From contig NZ_HG315671.1 in assembly GCF_000723205.1 (NCBI RefSeq), positions 2,920,940 through 2,984,939 on the forward strand: a DNA stretch of 64,000 bases, read 5' to 3'. The translations under genes were made by a program, and so were the position numbers. This document shows positions 19,421 through 27,360 of this stretch, piece after piece. This stretch comes from Formosa agariphila KMM 3901. Its GTDB lineage: Bacteria > Bacteroidota > Bacteroidia > Flavobacteriales > Flavobacteriaceae. Position 1 is the stretch's first letter, and each line of letters opens with the position of its first letter. The notes under the pieces are model-generated. The model was not told where the DNA came from. It did not search any database and worked only from the letters and a program-made list of their open reading frames with translations.

Positions 19421-21418
19421 TTGAAAATACTAGACAAATATATCTTAACAACATACCTTAAAACGTTTATAAGTGTTTTCGTAATACTTATGATGATTTT
19501 TGTATTACAAACCATTTGGCTTTTTATAAAAGAGTTGGCTGGAAAAGATTTGGATGTCATTGTTATTTTCAAATTCTTAATGTACTACTCGCCTAAGTTA
19601 ATTCCGCTAGTATTACCACTTACCATTCTTCTTACATCAATAATGGTGTTTGGAAGCTTTGCCGAAAATTACGAGTTTGCTGCCATGAAGTCTACAGGAA
19701 TTTCATTACAACGTGCTATGGCAGGCCTCAGCGTATTTATTGTAGGCTTAGGAATTTTAACCTTTTTCTTTGCTAATAATGTTATTCCATGGGGAGAATA
19801 CAACTCTTATAACCTCCGGAAAAACATCGCAAAATTAAAACCTGCGATGGTTATTGCTGAAGGACAATTTAATGATGTAGGAACTATAAATATAAAAGTC
19901 GCGAAGAAAACCGGAGAAAACGGACAATTTTTACACGACGTAATAATTCATAGAAAAGCACAAACTGGGCTAGGAAATTACACAACAATAGTTGCTAAAG
20001 AAGGTGAATTTATTTCAAAAGAAAATTCTGATATTTTAAAATTAATTTTGAAAGATGGGTATTATTATGACGATACCCCACCGAAGAAAGTGAAAGAAAA
20101 ACGCCGTAGACCATTCAGAAAAAGTGCGTTCGACACCTATACAATTAACACCGATTTATCGCAATTAAATGACGTTGATTTAGAAGACAAAAACATTACC
20201 GACAAATATAATATGCTTAATGTTCAGGATTTAGGTTACACTATAGATTCTCTTGAACAACAGCGCCAAAAAGATTACAATACTTTTTCTAAAAAAGTGT
20301 ATTCACGATACGGATTAAACAATTTAAAAACTGCTGTTAAAAAAGAAGACATTAAAGTAATCGATACTGTTTTTAATGGTAATTTATTAAATATTTTCGA
20401 TAGTTATAAAAAACTACAAATCGTAGAGTTAGCAACGAATAATATTGTAAGTACACAACAAATCCTTACAACTAACGAAAAATCTATGAAAGCGAAATCG
20501 ATTTGGTTAAACAAACATGTTATCGCTTTACACGAAAAATTGTCACTAGGTTTTGCTTGTATCATTTTATTTTTTGTCGGTGCTCCATTAGGTGCGCTTA
20601 TTAGAAAAGGAGGTTTAGGATTACCTATGATTATTGCTATTCTACTTTTCTTAACTTATCACTTTATCGGAATTTTCGCAAAAAATAGTGCGAAAGATGG
20701 AAGCTTTAGTCCTATTCTAGCGTCTTGGTTCTCTACTTTAATCATGTTTCCGCTAGGCGTATTTTTAACGCGTAGAGCAACAGCAGATAAAGGGCTATTC
20801 GAATTTGATCACATTCTTATTCCGCTTAAAAAATTATTGCCCTTTAAAGACACCTCCAGAGATGCTTTCCCTGATGGATTAAGTAGAGATTTTAGTGATT
20901 TTAAACGTTATAAAGAAGATAAATTGCTTGCTTTAATTAAAGACCCTACGTCTCATAATTATCATGAATCTGGTAAAATTGAAGCGTTACACACTTTAGA
21001 AGAGCGTAATTTGTCTTTAGAAGCTATCCGTTTAAAAGGGGTAAATATTGACCCTAAATTCGAGACCTCGAAACATCTTGTTCAGGTCTTTAATATACAT
21101 TCTAAATTTGCATTCATTTTTAATGCAATTGGTATTGTATTACTAGTCTTGTACTTTGTTTTAAACAATAATAAAATGCAAGATATAGCAGCAATATCAT
21201 TACAACTTAGTATTATTAGTTTTGTGGTGTTCTTAATATATTACATCGCTCTGCAATTCAATTTAAAAGCGTTTAATACGCATATACAGCAAAAAAACAA
21301 CAGTTCTAGTATAGTAATTACTATATTAGGATTTGTAATTTACCCCGTTGCACATGTATTTTTTAAACACAAAGTAAAAACGGACTTAAGCAGGAATGCT
21401 ATTCAACATTTGAACTAA
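19421..21418 (+). CDS. LptF/LptG-family permease, long form
   Basis: Inner-membrane permease of the YjgP/YjgQ (LptF/G) family, which with the ATPase LptB extracts lipopolysaccharide. It starts at a TTG codon, 7 bases after the lolA stop; the resulting MKILDKYILTTYL is the conserved family N-terminus. Three membrane segments, a periplasmic beta domain and three more segments account for about the first 460 residues. An extra region of about 200 residues contains three further hydrophobic segments (about 558-580, 590-612, 625-645). Family length is normally about 360-480, so 665 is long. Whether it acts as LptF or LptG is undecided. Confidence 0.9.
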   Translation: MKILDKYILTTYLKTFISVFVILMMIFVLQTIWLFIKELAGKDLDVIVIFKFLMYYSPKLIPLVLPLTILLTSIMVFGSFAENYEFAAMKSTGISLQRAMAGLSVFIVGLGILTFFFANNVIPWGEYNSYNLRKNIAKLKPAMVIAEGQFNDVGTINIKVAKKTGENGQFLHDVIIHRKAQTGLGNYTTIVAKEGEFISKENSDILKLILKDGYYYDDTPPKKVKEKRRRPFRKSAFDTYTINTDLSQLNDVDLEDKNITDKYNMLNVQDLGYTIDSLEQQRQKDYNTFSKKVYSRYGLNNLKTAVKKEDIKVIDTVFNGNLLNIFDSYKKLQIVELATNNIVSTQQILTTNEKSMKAKSIWLNKHVIALHEKLSLGFACIILFFVGAPLGALIRKGGLGLPMIIAILLFLTYHFIGIFAKNSAKDGSFSPILASWFSTLIMFPLGVFLTRRATADKGLFEFDHILIPLKKLLPFKDTSRDAFPDGLSRDFSDFKRYKEDKLLALIKDPTSHNYHESGKIEALHTLEERNLSLEAIRLKGVNIDPKFETSKHLVQVFNIHSKFAFIFNAIGIVLLVLYFVLNNNKMQDIAAISLQLSIISFVVFLIYYIALQFNLKAFNTHIQQKNNSSSIVITILGFVIYPVAHVFFKHKVKTDLSRNAIQHLN

Positions 21419-21424
21419 AAGCAA

Positions 21425-21432
21425 TACCTTTG
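21425..21432 (+). promoter_or_regulatory. -7 element TACCTTTG close to ribB start
   Basis: An exact TAnnTTTG match ending only 4 bases before the first ATG (21437) and 7 before the second (21440). It implies a very short or absent 5' leader. Confidence 0.5.
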
Positions 21433-21436
21433 CAAC

Positions 21437-22594
21437 ATGATGACAGATACAAAAGAAAAGACATCCTCAACTTTTAAACTACATACTATTCAGGAAGCCA
21501 TAGACGATATTAGAAATGGTAAAGTGATTATAGTAGTAGATGATGAGGATCGCGAAAATGAAGGTGACTTTGTTGCCGCAGCATCTAAAGCAACACCAGA
21601 AATGGTTAATTTTATGGCAACACATGGCCGTGGATTAATTTGTGCTCCCTTAACAGAAAGCAGGTGTAAGGAACTTGATTTACATATGATGGTAACTAAC
21701 AATACCGACCATATGGAAACGGCTTTTACTGTATCTGTAGATTTACGCGGAGAAGGTGTAACTACCGGAATTTCTGCTTCAGATAGAGCGCTTACTGTAC
21801 AAGCTTTAGTAGACCAAGAAACCAAATCGTTTGAATTATCTAGACCAGGACATATTTTCCCATTAGTGGCTAAAGATGGTGGTGTTTTAAGACGCACTGG
21901 GCACACAGAAGCGGCTATAGACCTTGCTAGATTAGCGGGATTAGAACCTGCAGGAATGATTGTTGAAATCATGAATGAAGATGGAACTATGGCACGTTTA
22001 CCTCAGCTTAGAAAAGTTGCCGAGAAGTTTGATTTAAAGATTGTTTCTATTGAAGATTTAGTGGCATATAGAATGCAACACGATTCTTTAATTGAAAAGA
22101 AAGAAGATTTCGATATAGAAACGCGTTTCGGAAAGTTCCGATTAAGAGCTTATAAGCAAACCACAAATAATCAAGTGCATATTGCTTTAACCAAAGGCAC
22201 TTGGAAAACGGATGAACCCGTATTAACGCGTATAAACTCTACTTTAGTTAATAACGATATTCTAGGTACACTAACCAATAATGTGGATGCCAAGTTAGAC
22301 AGCATGTTTAAAGTGGTTAACGAAGCAGATAGTGGTGCTATACTCTTTATAAACCAAGAGCCAAAAGCGATGAATATCTTAAATCGTTTATCTGCTTTAA
22401 AAGATGAACAAAAACCGAATAGCGTTGCTAAAGCACCAAGTGTTGCAATGGATAATAAAGACTTCGGAATTGGAGCTCAGATATTACATGATATAGGAAT
22501 TCATAAATTACGATTAATCTCGAATAGTAAACACACAAAACGTGTGGGAATGATTGGTTACGGATTAGAAATTATTGATTACGTAAACTATTAA
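21437..22594 (+). CDS. ribB: 3,4-dihydroxy-2-butanone-4-phosphate synthase with degenerate GTP cyclohydrolase II domain
   Basis: Riboflavin pathway enzyme converting ribulose 5-phosphate to dihydroxybutanone phosphate and formate. The N-terminal domain (about 14-215) has the catalytic acidic loop VDDEDRENEGDF, the HGRGLICAPL segment and RRTGHTEAAIDLARLAGL. The C-terminal half (about 225-385) aligns in outline with GTP cyclohydrolase II, but the zinc-binding Cys triad is missing: the RVHSEC-like position reads TRINSTLV, and no Cys occurs there. It is therefore probably inactive as a cyclohydrolase, and a separate RibA must exist elsewhere. A tandem ATG ATG makes the exact start ambiguous. Confidence 0.93.
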   Translation: MMTDTKEKTSSTFKLHTIQEAIDDIRNGKVIIVVDDEDRENEGDFVAAASKATPEMVNFMATHGRGLICAPLTESRCKELDLHMMVTNNTDHMETAFTVSVDLRGEGVTTGISASDRALTVQALVDQETKSFELSRPGHIFPLVAKDGGVLRRTGHTEAAIDLARLAGLEPAGMIVEIMNEDGTMARLPQLRKVAEKFDLKIVSIEDLVAYRMQHDSLIEKKEDFDIETRFGKFRLRAYKQTTNNQVHIALTKGTWKTDEPVLTRINSTLVNNDILGTLTNNVDAKLDSMFKVVNEADSGAILFINQEPKAMNILNRLSALKDEQKPNSVAKAPSVAMDNKDFGIGAQILHDIGIHKLRLISNSKHTKRVGMIGYGLEIIDYVNY

Positions 22595-22610
22595 TAACAA
22601 TATACTGCAC

Positions 22611-22641
22611 AAAAAACCACCTCTAAACAGGTGGTTTTTTT
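22611..22641. terminator. Terminator after ribB
   Basis: A 9-bp perfect stem (22614-22622 with 22629-22637) has an A run before and a T run after, so it works in both directions. Confidence 0.92.
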
Positions 22642-22689
22642 ATGCGGTGTTTTCATATATTACTCTTATCCTAATACTCTAAGAACTTG

Positions 22690-22890
22690 TTAGTAGCGAT
22701 GATTTAATCTGTAGGTTGATGGATTTACAGTTGTAAACTTCTTAAAAAATCTGGAAAAACTACTCATAGAATCGAAGCCTAAAACAAAAGCTAATTCTTT
22801 AATTGTGATATCACTTCTTAGCAGTAATAGAGTAAATATGCCGAAGTTTGATATGTGTTTCATGTTGCAAAACTGCAAACATCTAACCAA
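22690..22890 (-). pseudogene. AraC-type HTH fragment
   Basis: About 45 residues match the last helices of an AraC/XylS DNA-binding domain (ITIKELAFVLGFDSMSSFSRFFKKF, ending in PSTYR), read up to the stop at 22690. The first HTH and the whole effector domain are missing. The frame closes at a TAG at 22909-22911, and the only start available is a TTG. It is best read as the remnant of a decayed regulator, not a working gene. Confidence 0.7.
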
Positions 22891-22976
22891 ATGCGTTTGA
22901 CAACATTTCTAAATAAGCGTGCATAATTGGAAACGAGACTGCCTTAGGAACAAAAACACCATTACATTACACAATA

Positions 22977-23924
22977 TTATCGCTGTTTTGCAAAAATCTC
23001 ATTTACAGTAGCGACATAATTTCTAGGACTTCCATTTTTCTTAATGGCTTTGTATACCTTCTTTGGATCGTTAAACGATTGCGAAAAGTATTCCCAGAAT
23101 CCAAGCATTTTCATTTTTATTGGCATGGGTCCAGACAGCGCTTCATCGTATTGTTTATAAATGGTATCGTGAAAGTCTTTAAAAATTTGCCATCTGTTTG
23201 TTGGATATTCAGTGGTGTTATTTTTAATCATTTGTGGCAAAAATGGGTCTGCAATTAATCCACGGCCAATCATCCAATGGTCTATACTTGGAAAACGCTC
23301 TTGTAAATCGCGATAGGCTTGCACGCTGGTAACATCGCCGTTATAGTATAATTTATGCGGACTTTGGTCTACACATTTTTGAAAAGCATCTAAATCTGTT
23401 CCGCCTTTATATAACTGTTTTCCTAAACGCGCATGAATCGCCACATTTTTAATCGGATATTTTTCTAGAATAGGAAATACGTTTAAAATTTCGGAAGGTT
23501 CGTCGTATCCCAAACGCATTTTCATAGAAATGGTAATATCACTTTCGTTATGTGCTTTATGAAGCACTTCATCAATTTTCATCGGATTACAAATCAATCC
23601 CGAGCCCATCCCCTGCTTTGTAACCATTGGATATGGACAGCCTAAATTCCAGTTTAACTCGGTATATCCTAGAGATGCTATGTATTTAATTACGAAAAGA
23701 AACTCGTCCGGGTCGTTCGTCATGACTTGCGGAATCAAGTGCGGAACGGTATTATGCTCTGGATTTAAATCGCGTTGATAATTATTTTTAATCACCATTT
23801 TACCATTCATCTTAATGTAAGGCGCATAAAATGTATCTATTCCTCCAAAGGATTGATGAAACGCATTACGGAAACGGAAATCGGTAAATCCTTGTAAAGG
23901 CGATGATAAAAGAGTAACGGACAT
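22977..23924 (-). CDS. tRNA-dihydrouridine synthase
   Basis: FMN-dependent enzyme reducing uridines in the tRNA D-loop. The 315-residue TIM-barrel shows LLSSPLQGFTDFRFR at the N-terminus, the catalytic Cys C96 in NWNLGCPYPMV, a KMRLGYD strand and the phosphate-binding GRGLIADPFL region. The C-terminal helical domain is short. It belongs to the DusA/B/C superfamily, closest in feel to DusC, but the subfamily is not proven. It has its own -7 element. Confidence 0.92.
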   Translation of the reverse strand: MSVTLLSSPLQGFTDFRFRNAFHQSFGGIDTFYAPYIKMNGKMVIKNNYQRDLNPEHNTVPHLIPQVMTNDPDEFLFVIKYIASLGYTELNWNLGCPYPMVTKQGMGSGLICNPMKIDEVLHKAHNESDITISMKMRLGYDEPSEILNVFPILEKYPIKNVAIHARLGKQLYKGGTDLDAFQKCVDQSPHKLYYNGDVTSVQAYRDLQERFPSIDHWMIGRGLIADPFLPQMIKNNTTEYPTNRWQIFKDFHDTIYKQYDEALSGPMPIKMKMLGFWEYFSQSFNDPKKVYKAIKKNGSPRNYVATVNEIFAKQR

Positions 23925-23940
23925 TCAGAAAATATTTTTG

Positions 23941-23948
23941 CAAAAGTA
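23941..23948 (-). promoter_or_regulatory. -7 element for dus gene
   Basis: CAAAAGTA on plus reads TACTTTTG on minus, 16 bases before the ATG at 23924. Confidence 0.55.
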
Positions 23949-23961
23949 GTGAAAAACTTCG

Positions 23962-24288
23962 CTACATAAATTGCCTAGAATCGAGAACCTTCCATGTGGT
24001 ACCATCTAAATTTGAGTTTAGAAAAATCTGACACGCTAAACGCCTGTTTGGTATGTTGGGAAAATCATTTAAAAGCGTCCGTTCATCGGCAATTATGGCA
24101 TCTTCATAAACCCCGTTTAATTGCTGAACCATACAGGTTCCGCACCATGCCCTACCTTTACAATCGCCAATATCTTCGGCTAAATTATCGGCAATAAAAG
24201 TCATAAGATTTTCATTAGCATTGGGTACAAAAGAAAATGCGTTTAAAACACCATTGCTATCTTCTATGTGGATTGTATACATGCCCAT
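23962..24288 (-). CDS. 2Fe-2S ferredoxin
   Basis: A 108-residue ferredoxin, probably of the adrenodoxin/Isc type. The cluster ligands are C43, C49 and C52 in GDCKGRAWCGTC and C86 in RRLACQI, the standard C-X5-C-X2-C...C pattern. The ATG at 24288 is chosen; another at 24282 is equally plausible, and the longer frame to 24324 would extend past the promoter element at 24300-24307. It precedes dus by 37 bases and may be partly co-transcribed. Confidence 0.9.
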   Translation of the reverse strand: MGMYTIHIEDSNGVLNAFSFVPNANENLMTFIADNLAEDIGDCKGRAWCGTCMVQQLNGVYEDAIIADERTLLNDFPNIPNRRLACQIFLNSNLDGTTWKVLDSRQFM

Positions 24289-24299
24289 TTTAATACGTT

Positions 24300-24307
24300 C
24301 AAAAATA
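24300..24307 (-). promoter_or_regulatory. -7 element for ferredoxin gene
   Basis: CAAAAATA on plus reads TATTTTTG on minus, 11 bases before the ATG at 24288, giving a very short leader. Confidence 0.5.
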
Positions 24308-24508
24308 TATGCAACAAGATACAAGACTTAATTGTGCTAGTAATCTTGAATCCTTAAAAAAACAAAAAGCATTCCTAAATATAATCGTTTACAGCCACTA
24401 TGGTCTGCAACAAATCAGACTAACTTTATTATCTTTAGACATTCAATTATAATTCCAAAAAAACACTTTTAAACAAAACTGTTTTTAGGCTTCAACACCG
24501 TCACTTCT

Positions 24509-26794
24509 ATGATTAATGGCATTAATATTTTACCTTTTCAAATTACAAATCAACTTAACAAATTTTACGCACTTCTAGTGTTTTTTATCTTATGTACGCC
24601 TAAAATTGAGGCGCAGACGATTCCAAGCAATAGACTTTTAAATATTGAAGAACTTACTAGTGTTTTAAAACCTGAAGTCCGCACTGCATTAGAAACGAAT
24701 GGTGCTCTTAATGAAGCTAGATTAGCCGAATATTTTAGGGCTAAATTTTCTGAACGTTTCTATTACGATTACAAAACCTTCGATGCGCGTTTTAAAACTT
24801 ATAACGCCCTTTATAACAACGAAGCCTATCATAAAGAACGCGCATTAGACCACTACAACAAATTCCCCGATTTTGCCGAATGGGAACTACCATTTAACTA
24901 TCTAAGTGGAGGCCCTGTAGACGCCTATGCACTGAGACATTTGGCAAGACAACATAAAATGGTAGATATTGCCATGTTATACTTTAACGATGGCAAAGAC
25001 CCTAAATATATAAGGTATTTTGTTGAACAAATGCGTTCGCTAAACTTTGCGCTTGAATCCGAAAATTTTGAAACTATTGAAGGCGGAAATGGCGTTTACG
25101 AGGTGTACCGCGCAGGTTACAGGATTACCAATTGGCTGTGGATTCATAATATGTTTTTAAGCGACAAGACCTATACCGATGCCGACCAAATACAAACCAT
25201 CGCCACCTTGCTCCAGCATGGTCAGGACCTTTACGAAAACAATACCGAGTTTCGCGCAGGAAATCACCAAACCAAAGGGATGTCGGCTTTAGGTGCGTTA
25301 TCTATTTTACTACGTGATTTTCAAGGTACCGATGCTTGGTACGATAGAGCGATGTTACGATTAAGCGAACATTTAGAAAAAGAAATTAACCCTGATGGTT
25401 TCCAATTCGAGCGTTCTGTACATTACCATATGGCAGATATTAACAACTACTTTTACACCTATCAATTAACTAAAATCAATAATATAAAAGTTGACCAAGC
25501 TTGGGAAGATAAATTAAAATCATTGTTTACCACGCTTCCAAAAATTGCTTATCCAGACAAAAGTGCTCCAGTTTTGCAAGACGATACGAGAGAACCTTGG
25601 GCAGAATCTAACGATATTTCTGGTGCGTTAACACTTGGTTATTTATTGTACGACGACCCGAGTTTTGGGTACTTCGCAACCAACAAAGTCGAACAAAGCA
25701 TGTATTGGTTTTTAACCAACAAACAGGTTGAACAATTAAATAACATTGAAAAGAAACGTCCTGAATATGGCTCACTGGCGTTTAAAGATACCGAGTATTA
25801 CATTATGAGACAAGGTTGGGACGCTAATGACGACATGATGATTATTAGTGCTGGTGTAGATGCCGAGAAGCCAGACCACCAACATGGCGATATTTTAGGA
25901 ATCCAGGCCATGGCAAACGGACAAGTTATTCTACCCAATTACCAAGTGAGATACTCGCTTAAGGATTTTGATGTATTTAAAAATTCGATGGTAAAAAATG
26001 TCGCGCTTGTTGATGATGAATTACTAGGAAAAGAATGGACATCGAACAAAGGCGGAAGCGGTTTTGGAAAGTTTAAGAATTTACCAACTCCGAAAACCAT
26101 TGCTTGGAATACGAATGACGAGTATGATTTTTTTGTGGGAACACACGATGGTTTCGAAAACATAGGCGTGAACTACTCGCGTCAGGTGATTTATGTTAAA
26201 GATGAATTTTGGATTGTAAAAGACAACTTTCAATCTGATGCCACTCACGATTACAAACAAGTATGGCAAGGCCATTACACTTCCGAATTGGGTTCAGACC
26301 TTATTCGTGCTTCATTCCCAGATGCCGTAGGTAGCGATATTTTTCAACTTAACCCTACAGATACTGCTGAGACATCTGGAGCTAATGGTAAAAATTGGAC
26401 AGTAATTACAAAGAACAAACAACAAAATTTTGATTTCTTAACGGTTATTTTGCCATATCAAGGCTACAATAATGGTATTGACCATACTCAAAAAGAAATC
26501 ACTTTAAAAAGTTGGAAAGTACTTACTTTTCCATGGGGAACACATGGAGACGACACCACACTAGTTGCCGTGAACGGGGCCTGTTTTGCTTTTGGGATTA
26601 AGGAGATGAGTTTAAAAGGTATCACGGTAGATACCTCTGTAGAAACCGATTTATATCTGTCTGAAAAAGAGGATAAATTACACGTTAGATTACTGGGAGA
26701 CAAAGCAACAACAATTATAGTAAATAAGAATGATAGTCTTAAAGCCACTTTAAACCCCGGCGAATCACATATTTTTAATATAAATTACAGATAA
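24509..26794 (+). CDS. Heparinase II/III-type polysaccharide lyase, secreted
   Basis: A 761-residue exported lyase that would cleave uronic-acid polysaccharides by beta-elimination. A hydrophobic export signal lies at about 17-35 (ending IEAQ) after a longer than usual N-terminus. An alpha/alpha toroid follows, with N252-H253 (AGNHQTKG) and H305-Y306-H307 (SVHYHMADINNYF), matching catalytic Asn/His/Tyr positions of heparinase II/III-like families. The later beta-sheet part contains a DHQHGD metal-site motif. Alginate, heparan-like or other uronate polymers are all possible (PL12, PL15, PL17 or PL39 relatives). No SusC/D or other glycan enzyme adjoins it, only a small lipoprotein gene. Confidence 0.88.
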   Translation: MINGINILPFQITNQLNKFYALLVFFILCTPKIEAQTIPSNRLLNIEELTSVLKPEVRTALETNGALNEARLAEYFRAKFSERFYYDYKTFDARFKTYNALYNNEAYHKERALDHYNKFPDFAEWELPFNYLSGGPVDAYALRHLARQHKMVDIAMLYFNDGKDPKYIRYFVEQMRSLNFALESENFETIEGGNGVYEVYRAGYRITNWLWIHNMFLSDKTYTDADQIQTIATLLQHGQDLYENNTEFRAGNHQTKGMSALGALSILLRDFQGTDAWYDRAMLRLSEHLEKEINPDGFQFERSVHYHMADINNYFYTYQLTKINNIKVDQAWEDKLKSLFTTLPKIAYPDKSAPVLQDDTREPWAESNDISGALTLGYLLYDDPSFGYFATNKVEQSMYWFLTNKQVEQLNNIEKKRPEYGSLAFKDTEYYIMRQGWDANDDMMIISAGVDAEKPDHQHGDILGIQAMANGQVILPNYQVRYSLKDFDVFKNSMVKNVALVDDELLGKEWTSNKGGSGFGKFKNLPTPKTIAWNTNDEYDFFVGTHDGFENIGVNYSRQVIYVKDEFWIVKDNFQSDATHDYKQVWQGHYTSELGSDLIRASFPDAVGSDIFQLNPTDTAETSGANGKNWTVITKNKQQNFDFLTVILPYQGYNNGIDHTQKEITLKSWKVLTFPWGTHGDDTTLVAVNGACFAFGIKEMSLKGITVDTSVETDLYLSEKEDKLHVRLLGDKATTIIVNKNDSLKATLNPGESHIFNINYR

Positions 26795-26807
26795 TAAATT
26801 TACGCAC

Positions 26808-27299
26808 ATGAGAAACCTGCTACTTATTTGTTTTGCCGTATTGTTATGCGCTTGCAATCAAGGTAAAAAAAAGCAACAGACGGTTGAAACGTCTAGCACT
26901 GCTACGGAAAAACAATCTGAAGATTTTGATTGGTTGCTCGGGCAATGGAAACGTTTAGATGAGGAAGTGGGCCAAGATACTTTTGAAAATTGGGAGAAAA
27001 TTAATGCGTCAGAATATTCAGGAATCGGTTTTACCATGCAAGATGGAGATACTATAAGTCAGGAAAAAATTCGTCTTCTAAAAGTAGATGACATTTGGAA
27101 TTTAAATGTGAAGGCTCCAGGAGAAGAGTATTGGACAATCTTTAAAGGCATGAACCACAATTCACATTCTTTTGTTTGTGAAAATACTGAAATCGAATTT
27201 CCAAATCGCATTAAATATTGGATAGATGAATACACGTTACATGCTTTGGTCTCTGGAAGTGATATGGAAATAGCTTTCGAATTCGAAAAATTAAATTAA
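26808..27299 (+). CDS. Small lipoprotein, DUF6265-like
   Basis: A 163-residue lipoprotein with lipobox LLCAC (Cys near 16) and a charged linker. One compact domain starts DFDWLLGQWKR and continues with a beta-rich stretch. The WLLGQW opening and beta layout resemble the DUF6265/lipocalin-like family; that name is from memory. It lies 13 bases after the lyase gene and is probably co-transcribed. Function unknown. Confidence 0.85.
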   Translation: MRNLLLICFAVLLCACNQGKKKQQTVETSSTATEKQSEDFDWLLGQWKRLDEEVGQDTFENWEKINASEYSGIGFTMQDGDTISQEKIRLLKVDDIWNLNVKAPGEEYWTIFKGMNHNSHSFVCENTEIEFPNRIKYWIDEYTLHALVSGSDMEIAFEFEKLN

Positions 27300-27320
27300 A
27301 AGTTTTTAACCCATATATTA

Positions 27321-27360
27321 AACAAGGCATGAATCTAATAAAATTCATGCCTTATCTTTT
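27321..27360. terminator. Bidirectional hairpin terminator
   Basis: An 11-bp perfect stem (27324-27334 with 27343-27353) with an 8-nt loop separates the converging lipoprotein and metallophosphatase-barrel genes. The plus-strand tail is TATCTTTT. Confidence 0.8.

Noticed and set aside
22891-22976. Short frame ending in FPIMHAYLEMLSNAFG on the minus strand
   Set aside because: It looks like a possible gene end, but no family could be named and there is no start. Not called.
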